Assembly: GCF_001905885.1 (NCBI RefSeq)
Contig: NZ_LIYH01000002.1
Span: 1,231,591-1,295,590, forward strand
DNA length: 64,000 nt
From: Streptomyces sp. CB03234
Lineage (GTDB): Bacteria > Actinomycetota > Actinomycetes > Streptomycetales > Streptomycetaceae
Direction of reading: 5' to 3'
Under the pieces are notes generated by a model that saw only the letters and a program-made list of their open reading frames with translations, searched no databases and was not told the DNA's origin. How positions within the stretch are numbered: position 1 is the stretch's first letter; the number at the start of each line of letters is the position of its first letter. The translations under genes were made by a program, and so were the position numbers. Below, piece after piece: positions 44,894 to 53,928 of this stretch.

Positions 44894-46255
44894 TTACAGC
44901 TTCGTCCAGGCCTCGGTGAGGGTGGCCCGGAGGATCTGCTCGATCTCGTCGAACGTGGACTGGTCGGACACCAGCGGCGGCGCCAGCTGGACGACCGGGT
45001 CGCCGCGGTCGTCGGCACGGCAGTACAGGCCGTTGTCGAACAGCGCCTTGGAGAGGAACCCGTACAGGACGCGCTCGGTCTCGTCGTCGTTGAACGACTC
45101 CTTGGTCACCTTGTCCTTGACGAGCTCGATGCCGTAGAAGTAGCCGTTGCCGCGGACGTCGCCGACGATCGGCAGGTCCTTCAGCTTCTCCAGCGTGGCG
45201 CGGAAGTTGCCCTCGTTGTCCAGGACGTGCTGGTTGAGGTTCTCGCGCTCGAAGATGTCGAGGTTGGCGAGGCCCACCGCCGCGGAGACCGGGTGGCCAC
45301 CGAAGGTGTAGCCGTGCAGGAAGGTGTTGTCACCCTTGTAGAACGGCTCGGCGATGCGGTCGGAGATGATGCACGCGCCGATCGGGGAGTAGCCCGAGGT
45401 CATGCCCTTGGCGCAGGTGATCATGTCCGGTACGTAGTCGAACTTGTCGCACGCGAACATGGTGCCGAGGCGGCCGAAGGCGCAGATGACCTCGTCGGAG
45501 ACGAGCAGCACGTCGTACTGGTCGCAGATCTCGCGCACCCGCTGGAAGTACCCGGGCGGCGGCGGGAAGCAGCCACCGGCGTTCTGCACCGGCTCCAGGA
45601 AGACCGCGGCGACGGTCTCCGGGCCCTCGAAGAGGATCTGCTGCTCGATCTGGTCGGCGGCCCAGCGGCCGAAGGCCTCGGGGTCGTCGCCGTGGATCGG
45701 GGCGCGGTAGATGTTGGTGTTCGGCACCTTGTGCGCGCCGGGGACCAGCGGCTCGAAGGGGGCCTTCAGGGCCGGCAGGCCGGTGATGGACAGCGCGCCC
45801 TGCGGGGTGCCGTGGTAGGCGACCGCGCGGGAGATGACCTTGTACTTGGTGGGCTTGCCCACCAGCTTGAAGTACTGCTTGGCCAGCTTCCAGGCGGTCT
45901 CGACCGCCTCGCCGCCACCGGTGGTGAAGAAGACCTTGTTCAGGTCACCGGGGGCGTGGTGCGCGAGGCGCTCGGCCAGCTCGACGGCCTTCGGGTGGGC
46001 GTAGGACCACACCGGGAAGAAGGCGAGCTCCTGGGCCTGCTTGTAGGCGGTCTCGGCGAGCTCGGTCCGGCCGTGGCCGGCCTGGACCACGAACAGGCCG
46101 GCGAGGCCGTCGAGGTAGCGCTTGCCCTTGTCGTCGAAGATGTAGGTGCCCTCGCCGCGAACGATGGTCGGGACGGGGCTGTTCTCGTACGACGACATGC
46201 GGGTGAAGTGCATCCACAGGTGGTCGTACGCGGTCTTGGAGAGGTCCTTGCTCAC
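44894..46255 (-). CDS. Class III aminotransferase (putrescine/polyamine type)
   Basis: The 453-residue PLP enzyme has the family pattern HGRTELAETAYKQ, FTTGGGEAVETAWKL, LVSDEVICAFGRLG, and the PLP lysine in ITCAKGMTSGYSPIG. It belongs to the group containing putrescine- and 4-aminobutyrate-type transaminases (SpuC/GabT-like). The divergent aldehyde dehydrogenase and the distal polyamine operon suggest it transaminates putrescine or a related diamine; the exact donor is inferred. I prefer the GTG at 46255, just after the regulator stop and behind GGGGAA, over the GTG at 46273. Confidence 0.85.
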   Translation of the reverse strand: MSKDLSKTAYDHLWMHFTRMSSYENSPVPTIVRGEGTYIFDDKGKRYLDGLAGLFVVQAGHGRTELAETAYKQAQELAFFPVWSYAHPKAVELAERLAHHAPGDLNKVFFTTGGGEAVETAWKLAKQYFKLVGKPTKYKVISRAVAYHGTPQGALSITGLPALKAPFEPLVPGAHKVPNTNIYRAPIHGDDPEAFGRWAADQIEQQILFEGPETVAAVFLEPVQNAGGCFPPPPGYFQRVREICDQYDVLLVSDEVICAFGRLGTMFACDKFDYVPDMITCAKGMTSGYSPIGACIISDRIAEPFYKGDNTFLHGYTFGGHPVSAAVGLANLDIFERENLNQHVLDNEGNFRATLEKLKDLPIVGDVRGNGYFYGIELVKDKVTKESFNDDETERVLYGFLSKALFDNGLYCRADDRGDPVVQLAPPLVSDQSTFDEIEQILRATLTEAWTKL

Positions 46256-46257
46256 GG

Positions 46258-46764
46258 CTATCGGGTTCCCCACATATAGGTCTGCTTCTTGAGCTTGAGG
46301 TAGACGAAGCTCTCGGTGGAGCGCACGCCGGGGAGTGTGCGGATGCGCTTGTTGATCACATCCAGAAGGTGGTCGTCGTCCTCGCAGACGATCTCCACCA
46401 TGAGGTCGAAGGAGCCCGCGGTCATCACCACGTACTCACATTCGGCCATGGCCGTCACGGCGTCCGCCACCTGCTCCACGTCGCCCTCGACGTTGATGCC
46501 GACCATCGCCTGCCGGCGGAAGCCGACGGTGAGCGGGTCGGTGACGGCGACGATCTGCATGACGCCTTGATCCAGGAGCTTCTGGACGCGCTGGCGCACG
46601 GCCGCCTCGGAGAGGCCGACGGCCTTGCCGATGGCGGCGTACGGACGGCGTCCGTCCTCCTGGAGCTGTTCGATGATCGCCAGGGATACGGCGTCGATCG
46701 TCGGTGACGATCCGTTCCCGGCCCTGGGGTCTGCGCTTCGACTGGCCACGTCTCCACTGTGCAC
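46258..46764 (-). CDS. Lrp/AsnC family transcriptional regulator
   Basis: The 168-residue protein has an N-terminal AsnC helix-turn-helix (IIEQLQEDGRRPYAAIGKAVG then EAAVRQRVQKLLDQG) and a C-terminal RAM/effector domain (VMTAGSFDLMVEIVCEDDDHLL). It is the first gene of the regulator-aminotransferase pair, and is divergent from the aldehyde dehydrogenase gene. Such regulators usually bind repeated sites between the divergent genes and sense an amino acid or amine. Candidate sites at 46800 and 46831 are described separately. The start may be the GTG at 46764 or one of the later codons (46749). Confidence 0.9.
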   Translation of the reverse strand: MHSGDVASRSADPRAGNGSSPTIDAVSLAIIEQLQEDGRRPYAAIGKAVGLSEAAVRQRVQKLLDQGVMQIVAVTDPLTVGFRRQAMVGINVEGDVEQVADAVTAMAECEYVVMTAGSFDLMVEIVCEDDDHLLDVINKRIRTLPGVRSTESFVYLKLKKQTYMWGTR

Positions 46765-46799
46765 CGAGTCTCGTCACTCGCGCAACCTCAGATCGAGGA

Positions 46800-46847
46800 A
46801 ATCCGTTGTTCTGGAGATTGAATCCCACTGAATCCGAAGTTCTGGAG
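46800..46847. promoter_or_regulatory. Direct repeats, candidate Lrp-type operator
   Basis: AATCCGTTGTTCTGGAG at 46800-46816 is repeated with two changes as AATCCGAAGTTCTGGAG at 46831-46847. The starts are 31 bp apart, about three helical turns. A third AATCC occurs at 46820. The sites lie between the divergent regulator and dehydrogenase genes. Confidence 0.6.
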
Positions 46848-46942
46848 CGTCGGGCCTGTCGGAATCGTCGCATCAGCGATTAGGGTGGGGCTGTCCAGCA
46901 CTTGGACACCGAGAACCACGAGACCGACAGGAGGGGTGGCAA

Positions 46943-48379
46943 GTGACCACCGAGCTGCGTCGTCTGCGCAACTACATCAACGGGGAGTTCCGGGACGCCG
47001 CCGACGGACGGACCATCGACGTGGTCAACCCGGCCACCGGCGAGGTGTACGCCACTTCCCCGCTGTCCGGCCAGGCCGACGTCGACGCCGCCATGGAGGC
47101 CGCCGCGGCCGCCTTCCCCGCCTGGCGTGACACCACGCCGTCCGAGCGCCAGAAGGTCCTGCTGAAGATCGCCGACGCCTTCGAGGAGCGCGCCGAGGAC
47201 CTCATCGCGGCCGAGTCGGAGAACACCGGCAAGCCGGTCGAGCTCACCCGCACCGAAGAGGTCCCGCCGATGGTGGACCAGATCCGGTTCTTCGCGGGCG
47301 CCGCGCGGCTGCTGGAGGGCAAGTCCGCCGGTGAGTACATGGAGGGCCTGACCTCGATCGTCCGCCGTGAGCCGGTCGGCGTCTGCGCGCAGGTCGCGCC
47401 GTGGAACTACCCGATGATGATGGCCGTGTGGAAGTTCGCCCCGGCGCTCGCCGCGGGCAACACGGTCGTCCTCAAGCCGTCGGACACCACCCCGGCCTCC
47501 ACCGTGCTGATCGCCGAGATCATCGGCCAGATCGTCCCCAAGGGCGTCTTCAACGTCATCTGCGGCGACCGCGAGACCGGCCGCGCCATGGTCGAGCACC
47601 CGACCCCCGCGATGGCCTCCATCACCGGCTCCGTACGCGCCGGCATGCAGGTCGCCGAGTCCGCCGCCAAGGACGTCAAGCGCGTCCACCTGGAGCTGGG
47701 CGGCAAGGCGCCGGTCGTCGTCTTCGAGGACACCGACATCGCCAAGGCCGTCGAGGACATCTCCGTGGCGGGCTTCTTCAACGCCGGCCAGGACTGCACC
47801 GCCGCCACCCGCGTGCTCGTCCACGAGTCCATCCACGACGAGTTCGTGGCCGCCCTCGCCAAGGCCGCGTCCGAGACCAAGACCGGTCAGCCGGACGACG
47901 CGGACGTGCTGTACGGGCCGCTCAACAACGCCAACCAGCTGGGGCAGGTCAGCGGCTTCATCGACCGCCTCCCCGCCCACGCCAAGGTCGAGGCCGGCGG
48001 CCACCGGGTCGGTGACAAGGGCTACTTCTACGCCCCGACCGTCGTCTCCGGCCTCAAGCAGGACGACGAGATCATCCAGAACGAGGTCTTCGGCCCCGTC
48101 ATCACCGTCCAGTCGTTCCGCGACGAGGAGCAGGCCCTGGAGTACGCCAACGGCGTCGAGTACGCCCTGGCCTCCTCGGTCTGGACGAAGGACCACGCCC
48201 GTGCGATGCGCATGTCCAAGGCGCTGGACTTCGGCTGCGTGTGGATCAACACCCACATCCCGCTGGTCGCGGAGATGCCGCACGGTGGCTACAAGAAGTC
48301 CGGCTACGGCAAGGACCTCTCGGCGTACGGCTTCGAGGACTACACGCGCATCAAGCACGTGATGACCTCGCTGGGCTGA
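46943..48379 (+). CDS. 4-Aminobutyraldehyde dehydrogenase-like aldehyde dehydrogenase
   Basis: The 478-residue enzyme is a full-length NAD(P)-dependent aldehyde dehydrogenase. It has the PWNYP nucleotide motif, general base Glu in LELGGKAP and catalytic Cys in NAGQDCTAATR. The signature resembles gamma-aminobutyraldehyde dehydrogenases (PatD/PuuC-like), which follow a putrescine transaminase. Start is the GTG at 46943. It is divergent from the regulator-aminotransferase operon and ends in a strong intrinsic terminator. Confidence 0.88.
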   Translation: MTTELRRLRNYINGEFRDAADGRTIDVVNPATGEVYATSPLSGQADVDAAMEAAAAAFPAWRDTTPSERQKVLLKIADAFEERAEDLIAAESENTGKPVELTRTEEVPPMVDQIRFFAGAARLLEGKSAGEYMEGLTSIVRREPVGVCAQVAPWNYPMMMAVWKFAPALAAGNTVVLKPSDTTPASTVLIAEIIGQIVPKGVFNVICGDRETGRAMVEHPTPAMASITGSVRAGMQVAESAAKDVKRVHLELGGKAPVVVFEDTDIAKAVEDISVAGFFNAGQDCTAATRVLVHESIHDEFVAALAKAASETKTGQPDDADVLYGPLNNANQLGQVSGFIDRLPAHAKVEAGGHRVGDKGYFYAPTVVSGLKQDDEIIQNEVFGPVITVQSFRDEEQALEYANGVEYALASSVWTKDHARAMRMSKALDFGCVWINTHIPLVAEMPHGGYKKSGYGKDLSAYGFEDYTRIKHVMTSLG

Positions 48380-48393
48380 CGCACCGGCCGTAC

Positions 48394-48438
48394 GGCGGGC
48401 GGGCCGGGGTACGTCCCCGGCCCGCCCGCCGCCTTTTT
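48394..48438 (+). terminator. Intrinsic terminator after the aldehyde dehydrogenase gene
   Basis: A hairpin with 16-nt GC-rich arms (GGCGGGCGGGCCGGGG and its complement) and a 5-nt loop is followed by CCTTTTTG, one of the few real T tracts in this window. Confidence 0.9.
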
Positions 48439-48478
48439 GCGGGCGTATGACGGCCCCGGCCACGGGTACCCGGGCGCC

Positions 48479-48679
48479 ATGAACGACAAGACGCCGCGGG
48501 AACGCGCCCGCAAGCGCAGCGAAGAAGAGCCCGGAGCCCACTCCGGCGCCGAGCGCCAGGCCGGCCGCCGCACCGTCCCCGGCACGGCGAGCGCCGCGGA
48601 GGGCTACCGCCCCGAAGAGGGCACCGAGGGTGGCGAACCGCTCAAGGGGGTGGAGGCCGACGAGGACGACACCCAGTAG
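48479..48679 (+). CDS. Small hydrophilic hypothetical protein
   Basis: The 66-residue product begins MNDKTPRERARKRSEEE and is charged and disordered-looking, with a basic start and an acidic end (GVEADEDDTQ). I do not recognise a family and no function can be given. Codon use is like neighbouring genes and the ATG follows a weak GGGCGCC leader. It lies between a strong terminator and the end of the kinase gene (16 bp away, convergent). Confidence 0.5.
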   Translation: MNDKTPRERARKRSEEEPGAHSGAERQAGRRTVPGTASAAEGYRPEEGTEGGEPLKGVEADEDDTQ

Positions 48680-48695
48680 CGCCGCCGGGCCGCGG

Positions 48696-50558
48696 TCAGG
48701 GCTGGTAGCGGTGCAGCTCCTCCTGGCGGGCGTCCTCCGGCCGGTCCGCCCGGTCCACGTAGAGCTTGCCCTCACCCGCCGGAGTGATCACCATCGAACT
48801 CCGTACCGGACAGGCGCTCCGGCTCGAGGTGAGCGGCCCCAGGACGAGCCGGTCGCTGTGCGCACCGGCCAGGACGCCCTTCCACCTGCACTTCTCGAAG
48901 GAGCCCGCGCCGATCGCCGTGACGACCTCCTCGCCGACCGCACCCTGCTTGATCGTCAGCCTGAGGCTGTTGACGGCCGGCTTGGTCGGGAGGTCCCAGG
49001 TGCCCAGGAACTTCGGGTGGACGGCCGCCTCGCTGGTCTCCGCGGGCTTGAGCGCCGTGGACGCGCCCCTCGTCTCCCACAGCAGCGTGCCGTCCGGCTG
49101 CGCCTTGAGGGTCTGCTCCGGTGACGGCTTGGCGCAGCTCTTCGTGCCGGCCGGCACACTCTTCGTCCTGCTGCCCTCGCCCAGGACGATCTTCTCGTCG
49201 TCGGCGGTCAGCAGCGCCGCGCGGTCCTGGCAGAGGGCGTGGGGGAGCGTGTAGGTGACCGTGGCGACCACCGTGTCCTTCTCGCCCTGGACGATGTCGA
49301 AGCGCCCCTGGAACTCGCCCTCCGGGCCCGCCTTCATCACGCCCTCCCAGGCGCCGAGGTAGGCGTCCGGTACGGCGCCGGCGACCTCGCGGACCTCGGG
49401 CGGCTTCTCGTCGCCGGCCAGCAGGCCGATCATGAACAGCAGGAAGACACCCACCACCGGCAGCCCGACCACGACGCTCAGGACGATCAGCGCCACCCGC
49501 CCACCGCCCCCGGACCGGCCACCGGAGGGGCTCGGGGGTACGGGATGGGGGTACGGATAGGGGACGGGCGCGGGCGGCGGCGTCTGGAACGCCGTGGGCG
49601 CGTACGGCAGTGCCGCGTGCGGCTGCTGCGGCACCGGCGTGTGGGCCGACGCGGGCACCTCCGCGTCCAGCAGCCGCGCCGCCCGCTGCCCGAGCTGCGC
49701 GAGCAGCGCGCCGGGCAGCCAGGCCCCGGTGGGTTCGGCGTCCCGGGTCGCCTCGACCAGCTCCGCGACCGACGGCCGGCCCGCCGGGTCCTTGATCAGG
49801 CAGGCCCTGACGAGCCCGGCCAGCCTCGGCGGCACACCCACCAGGTCCGGCTCCTCCTGCACGATCCGGTACAGCAGACTGTGGACGCCGCTCTCGGCGC
49901 TCCCGAACGGCATGCGTCCCGTCGCCGCGTACGCGAGGACCGCGCCCAGGCAGAACACGTCCGACGCGGCCGTGACGCCCTCGCCGCGCACCTGCTCGGG
50001 CGACATGAACCCGGGCGAACCCACCACCGCGCCCGTGCGGGTGCGCACATCGCCCGCCGCGCTGTGCGCGTCCAGCGCGCGGGCGATGCCGAAGTCGATC
50101 ACCCGCGGACCGTCCACCGTCAGCAGCACGTTGGAGGGCTTCAGGTCGCGGTGCACCAGCCCCACGGAGTGGATGGCCTCCAGCGCCTGGGACAACCCGC
50201 TCGCCAGGGCGCGTACGGACGTGTCGGGCAACGGCCCGTGGTCCTTGCCCACGACCTCCGACAGGGCGGGGCCCGGGATGTAACCGGTCGCCACCCAGGG
50301 CATCGCGGCCCCGGTGTCGGCGTCCAGCACGGGCGCGGTCCACCGCCCACCGACCCTCCGCGCCGCGGCCACCTCCTGGGCGAACCGCTGCCGGAACTCG
50401 CCGTCCTGGGCCAGCTGACGGAGAATCAGCTTCACCGCCACGGTCCGGCCGCCCTCGCTGCGTGCGAGATAGACACGGCCCATTCCGCCTTCGCCCAGGA
50501 GTCCGAGGAGGCGGTAGGGGCCTATCCAGGCGGGGTCTTCAGCGCTGATCGGATGCAC
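48696..50558 (-). CDS. Membrane-anchored Ser/Thr protein kinase
   Basis: The 620-residue protein has an N-terminal Hanks-type kinase domain: glycine loop GEGGMGRVYLA, Lys43 in AVKL, catalytic HRDLKPSN (about 136-143) and DFG (155-157), with an SPEQ activation region. A Pro/Ala-rich linker leads to one membrane segment (ALIVLSVVVGLPVVGVFLLF), and an extracellular domain of about 210 residues follows. It lacks PASTA repeats, so it senses something other than muropeptides. Start is the GTG at 50558. It is divergent from a small membrane protein gene 72 bp away. Confidence 0.9.
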   Translation of the reverse strand: MHPISAEDPAWIGPYRLLGLLGEGGMGRVYLARSEGGRTVAVKLILRQLAQDGEFRQRFAQEVAAARRVGGRWTAPVLDADTGAAMPWVATGYIPGPALSEVVGKDHGPLPDTSVRALASGLSQALEAIHSVGLVHRDLKPSNVLLTVDGPRVIDFGIARALDAHSAAGDVRTRTGAVVGSPGFMSPEQVRGEGVTAASDVFCLGAVLAYAATGRMPFGSAESGVHSLLYRIVQEEPDLVGVPPRLAGLVRACLIKDPAGRPSVAELVEATRDAEPTGAWLPGALLAQLGQRAARLLDAEVPASAHTPVPQQPHAALPYAPTAFQTPPPAPVPYPYPHPVPPSPSGGRSGGGGRVALIVLSVVVGLPVVGVFLLFMIGLLAGDEKPPEVREVAGAVPDAYLGAWEGVMKAGPEGEFQGRFDIVQGEKDTVVATVTYTLPHALCQDRAALLTADDEKIVLGEGSRTKSVPAGTKSCAKPSPEQTLKAQPDGTLLWETRGASTALKPAETSEAAVHPKFLGTWDLPTKPAVNSLRLTIKQGAVGEEVVTAIGAGSFEKCRWKGVLAGAHSDRLVLGPLTSSRSACPVRSSMVITPAGEGKLYVDRADRPEDARQEELHRYQP

Positions 50559-50630
50559 CGTCGGATCTTCGCACAGTGCCGAACCGGTACCGGCGCGGAG
50601 GGCGGACGGGCACGGTCGTACGCTGCGGGC

Positions 50631-51164
50631 ATGAGCGAGACCCGCGCCCTTCTGCGGCGTATACGTGTGTGGTTGGCCGTTTTCATCGTCTGTCTGGTGC
50701 TCAGCGGTGCGACGGCCTTCCCGCTCGTCACCGAACTGCACCTCCTCGAGGACGCCCTGGACGGCTGGGCGTCCCCCGCCGCCGACGCCTTCCCCGGCCT
50801 CCAGGAGTGGATCGAGCGCGTACGCGCCGGCCTCGACACCGCCGACCAGAAGTACCCGTTCCTCCTGTACGGGACCGACTGGCTCGCCTTCGCGCACCTC
50901 GTCATCGCCGTCGCCTTCTACGGGCCCTACCGCGACCCCGTACGCAACATCTGGGCGATCGACTTCGGCATGATCGCCTGTGCCGGTATCATCCCGCTCG
51001 CCCTGATCTGCGGCCCCATCCGGGGCATCCCCTTCTGGTGGTCGCTGATCGACATGTCCTTCGGCGTCTTCGGGGTGATCCCGCTGCTCGTCGTACGCCG
51101 CATGATCAAGCGCCTGGAGGCGCTGACCGCGCCGGTGCTCAGAGCGCGAATGCTGCCCGCATGA
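50631..51164 (+). CDS. Integral membrane protein of unknown function
   Basis: The 177-residue product has about four hydrophobic segments (VWLAVFIVCLVLSGATAFPL, LLYGTDWLAFAHLVIAVAFYG, WAIDFGMIACAGIIPLALICG and a fourth) with basic ends. I do not recognise a named family. It is divergent from the kinase gene; they may share a regulatory region. Its last 26 bp overlap the convergent serine-hydrolase remnant. Confidence 0.8.
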   Translation: MSETRALLRRIRVWLAVFIVCLVLSGATAFPLVTELHLLEDALDGWASPAADAFPGLQEWIERVRAGLDTADQKYPFLLYGTDWLAFAHLVIAVAFYGPYRDPVRNIWAIDFGMIACAGIIPLALICGPIRGIPFWWSLIDMSFGVFGVIPLLVVRRMIKRLEALTAPVLRARMLPA

Positions 51165-51399
51165 TCTGCTCGGCCACCGGGTTCATCTCCTCGCCCTTCG
51201 TGTCGGTGGAGTCCACCGAGTACACCAGGGTGCGGGAGAGGTCCTCGGTGGCCGCGATCACCGTGTTGCAGCCCCAGCGGCCGCCGGTCTTCAGCCACAG
51301 GACAGCGCACGCGGGAACCGCTCCAGATCCGGCGGTCGGCAGGCCCGTGCCGATGTCCAGGAGCTGCCGTACGCCCGCCTCACCCGCGGGACGGGTCAC
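51139..51399 (-). pseudogene. C-terminal fragment of a serine hydrolase, probable remnant
   Basis: The 86-residue frame encodes ACAVLWLKTGGRWGCNTVIAATEDLSRTLVYS and SVDSTDTKGEEMNPVAEQIM, which looks like the C-terminal end of a beta-lactamase-fold or D-alanyl-D-alanine carboxypeptidase-like secreted serine hydrolase. Those proteins are normally over 350 residues, and the region upstream (51400-51468) continues in another frame with a stop, ending close to the phosphodiesterase gene. The remnant is short, lacks the catalytic SxxK, and overlaps the preceding gene. The family assignment is tentative. Confidence 0.55.
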
Positions 51400-51468
51400 G
51401 GCCCGGCCACGAACGCCCGGTCGGCGCGGGCGACTTCGCCGATGCTCGGGTACTTCGCGACGACCTGG

Positions 51469-52188
51469 TCACCGACCGCGCGGTCGACGGGGTGGTTGTC
51501 TCCCCGGCCCCCTCAGGACGGCGCTCAGCGCGTCCACGCGGTTGGTGGTGATCGAGTCCACCCCGTCAGCGATCAGCCTGCGCATGGTTCTGCGCGTGTC
51601 GGCCGTCCACGCGGAAACGAGCAGCCCGTCCCGGTGCACCCGGTCCGCCAGCCCCCTACTGACCAGCCCGAAACGGTAGTTGAGCCAGCGCGGCCCCACC
51701 GCCTCCAGCAGCACCGGGCGCGGCGGAGCGAGCGTCGTCCACGTCAGGGCGATCTCGGCGCCGGGGTCGGCGGCCCGGACGAGCAGCATGGCCGCGGCAC
51801 TGGAGCAGTAGTACACGCGGTCACCCGCGCCGCACTCGTGGACGGTGCCGACGATGGTGCGCACCGAACGCTCCGTGGCACCCGGCAGGTCGATCATCAC
51901 CCGGTGACCGCCGACCGCGTCCAGCGCCTCGCCCAGGGTCGGCACGCCCTCCGCGCCGGTCAGCCCCCGCAGCTCCTCCAGCGTCATGTGCGCGAGCGGC
52001 CGGTCGATGCCCCACAGGCGCTTCAGCGACTCGTCGTGCAGGAGGACCGGGACGCCGTCGCGGGTGAGCCGTACATCGATCTCGACCGCGTCCGCCCCCC
52101 GCGCCAGCGCCGAGCGGAGCGACGCGAGCGTGTTCTCGCGGACGCGGTACGGGTCGCCCCGGTGCGCCACCACGGTGACGGGGCGCAT
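51469..52188 (-). CDS. Glycerophosphodiester phosphodiesterase
   Basis: The 239-residue product has the GDPD catalytic pattern: VVAHRGDPYRVRENTLAS, VEIDVRLTRDGVPVLLHD with the HRG-, EID- and HD-type metal/acid residues, and C-terminal LLVSAWTADTRRTMRRLIADGVDSI. It cleaves glycerophosphodiesters to glycerol-3-phosphate and an alcohol. The ATG at 52188 overlaps the adenosine deaminase stop by one base, so the two are one operon. A short basic tail (QPPRRPRGR) precedes the stop. Confidence 0.9.
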   Translation of the reverse strand: MRPVTVVAHRGDPYRVRENTLASLRSALARGADAVEIDVRLTRDGVPVLLHDESLKRLWGIDRPLAHMTLEELRGLTGAEGVPTLGEALDAVGGHRVMIDLPGATERSVRTIVGTVHECGAGDRVYYCSSAAAMLLVRAADPGAEIALTWTTLAPPRPVLLEAVGPRWLNYRFGLVSRGLADRVHRDGLLVSAWTADTRRTMRRLIADGVDSITTNRVDALSAVLRGPGRQPPRRPRGR

Positions 52189-53213
52189 CAGCGGCGCAGC
52201 CACTCGGCGGTGTAACGGTCGATCTCGTCGGCGATCCTCGCCTTGCCGGCCGCGTCCAGGAACGACGCCTCCACCGCGTTCTTGGCCAGGTCGGCGACAC
52301 CCCGCTCGTCCAGCTCCAGCAGCCGGGCGGCGACCTCGTACTCGTTGTTGAGGTCGGTACCGAACATCGGCGGGTCGTCGGAGTTGATGGTCACCAGCAC
52401 CCCCGCGGCGACCATCTTCTTGACCGGGTGCGCGTCGATGTCCACAACCGCCCGGGTGGCGATGTTGGACGTCGGGCACACCTCCAGCGCGATGCGGTGC
52501 TCCGCCAGGTACGCCAGCAGCTCCGGGTCCTGGACGGAGCTGGTGCCGTGGCCGATGCGCTCGGCGCGCAGTTCCGTCAGGGCGTCCCAGACGGTCCGCG
52601 GACCGGTCGTCTCGCCCGCGTGCGGCACCGAGTGCAGGCCCGCCGCGATGGCCCGGTCGAAGTACGGCTTGAACTGCGGCCGCGGTACGCCGATCTCGGG
52701 GCCGCCCAGCCCGAACGACACCAGGCCCTCGGGCCGCAGGTCCACCGCCAGCCGCGCGGTCTCCTCGGCGGCCTCCAGGCCGGCCTCGCCGGGGATGTCG
52801 AAGCACCAGCGCAGGATGACGCCCAGCTCGCTCTCGGCGGCGAGCCGGGCGTCCTCGATCGCCGCCATGAACGCCTTCTCGTCGATGCCGCGCCGGGTGG
52901 AACTGAAGGGCGTGACGGTCAGCTCCGCGTACCGGATGTTCTGCCGCGCCATGTCGCGGGCCACCTCGTACGTCAGCAGCCGCACGTCCTCCGGGGTCCT
53001 GATCAGGTCCACCACCGACAGGTAGACCTCGATGAAGTGCGCGAAGTCCGTGAAGGTGAAGTAGTCGACGAGCGCCTCGGGATCGGTGGGCACCTTCGAG
53101 TCGGGGTGGCGGGCCGCCAGCTCGGCGACGATCCGGGGGGAGGCCGAACCGACATGGTGGACGTGCAGTTCGGCCTTGGGCAGCCCCGCGATGAAGGGGT
53201 GCAGATCGGTCAT
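52188..53213 (-). CDS. add: Adenosine deaminase
   Basis: The 341-residue product has the ADA family sites: HVHHVGSASP (metal-binding HxH), the SFGLGGPE region, PHAGETTGPRTVWDAL, RIGHGTSS and LEVCPTSN. It hydrolyses adenosine to inosine. The start is the ATG at 53213; an upstream in-frame extension to 53237 is possible. It is the first gene of the add-phosphodiesterase operon and is divergent from the DUF4190 gene by 88 bp. Confidence 0.92.
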   Translation of the reverse strand: MTDLHPFIAGLPKAELHVHHVGSASPRIVAELAARHPDSKVPTDPEALVDYFTFTDFAHFIEVYLSVVDLIRTPEDVRLLTYEVARDMARQNIRYAELTVTPFSSTRRGIDEKAFMAAIEDARLAAESELGVILRWCFDIPGEAGLEAAEETARLAVDLRPEGLVSFGLGGPEIGVPRPQFKPYFDRAIAAGLHSVPHAGETTGPRTVWDALTELRAERIGHGTSSVQDPELLAYLAEHRIALEVCPTSNIATRAVVDIDAHPVKKMVAAGVLVTINSDDPPMFGTDLNNEYEVAARLLELDERGVADLAKNAVEASFLDAAGKARIADEIDRYTAEWLRR

Positions 53214-53300
53214 CGGGGTCCTCCGTGTGCGGTACACCGGGCTGGTCAGGGATCATCGTAGGGCGGCGGTTAGCATGACCGGACACGATGGGGGAGGCCC

Positions 53301-53891
53301 ATGCCAGAGATGAGCGATCCGAACGATCCGTGGGCTCCGCCGGAGAGCCGGCCGCCCCAGCCGCCGCCGTACCAGCCCCCTCCGGGCGTGCACGACCAGC
53401 CGACGATGACGTCCATACCCGGCACCGGCGGCGAGCTCCCGCCGCCCCCGACAGCCCCGGGCGGCCCCGCCCAGTCCACCCCGTACGGCTACCCCGCCCC
53501 CATGCCGCCCACCGGGGCGTACGGCTACCCCGGCTACCCCGGCTACGTCCAGCCCGGCTGGCAGCAGGTCCCCTCCAACGGCATGGGCATCGCCGCGTTG
53601 GTCCTCGGCATCGTCTCGGTGGTCGTCTTCTGCCTGTACGGCCTGGGCATCATCCTCGGCATCCTCGCGCTGGTCTTCGGCATCATCGGCCGCAAGAAGG
53701 CCCAGCGCGGTGAGGCCACCAACAACGGCATGGCCATCACGGGAATCATCCTGGGCGCGGTGGGGATCGTGGCCAGCGCCGCGTTTCTGGCCTTCGCGAT
53801 CTGGATGATCGTGACGCACGGGAACACCGACACCTACGAGGAGGAGCACGGCTCCGACCCCTTCGGCACGTCGCTGGTGTCCCACCGCTGA
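53301..53891 (+). CDS. DUF4190-type membrane protein with Pro/Tyr-rich cytoplasmic tail
   Basis: The 196-residue protein has a long N-terminal stretch rich in Pro, Gly and Tyr (about 95 residues) and two hydrophobic segments (GIAALVLGIVSVVVFCLYGL and GMAITGIILGAVGIVASAAF) separated by the basic motif GRKKAQRGEAT, typical of DUF4190. The function is unknown. The ATG at 53301 is used; an internal ATG at 53310 would shorten it by three residues. It lies next to a repeat-rich spacer. Confidence 0.85.
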   Translation: MPEMSDPNDPWAPPESRPPQPPPYQPPPGVHDQPTMTSIPGTGGELPPPPTAPGGPAQSTPYGYPAPMPPTGAYGYPGYPGYVQPGWQQVPSNGMGIAALVLGIVSVVVFCLYGLGIILGILALVFGIIGRKKAQRGEATNNGMAITGIILGAVGIVASAAFLAFAIWMIVTHGNTDTYEEEHGSDPFGTSLVSHR

Positions 53892-53928
53892 CCCCGGGCT
53901 GCCCGCAGACGGCCACCGGCCGGGGTGG

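Noticed and set aside
43832-46279. An 815-codon plus-strand open frame opposite the ABC and aminotransferase genes
   Set aside because: It has Gly/Val/Arg-rich composition and crosses three real minus-strand genes.
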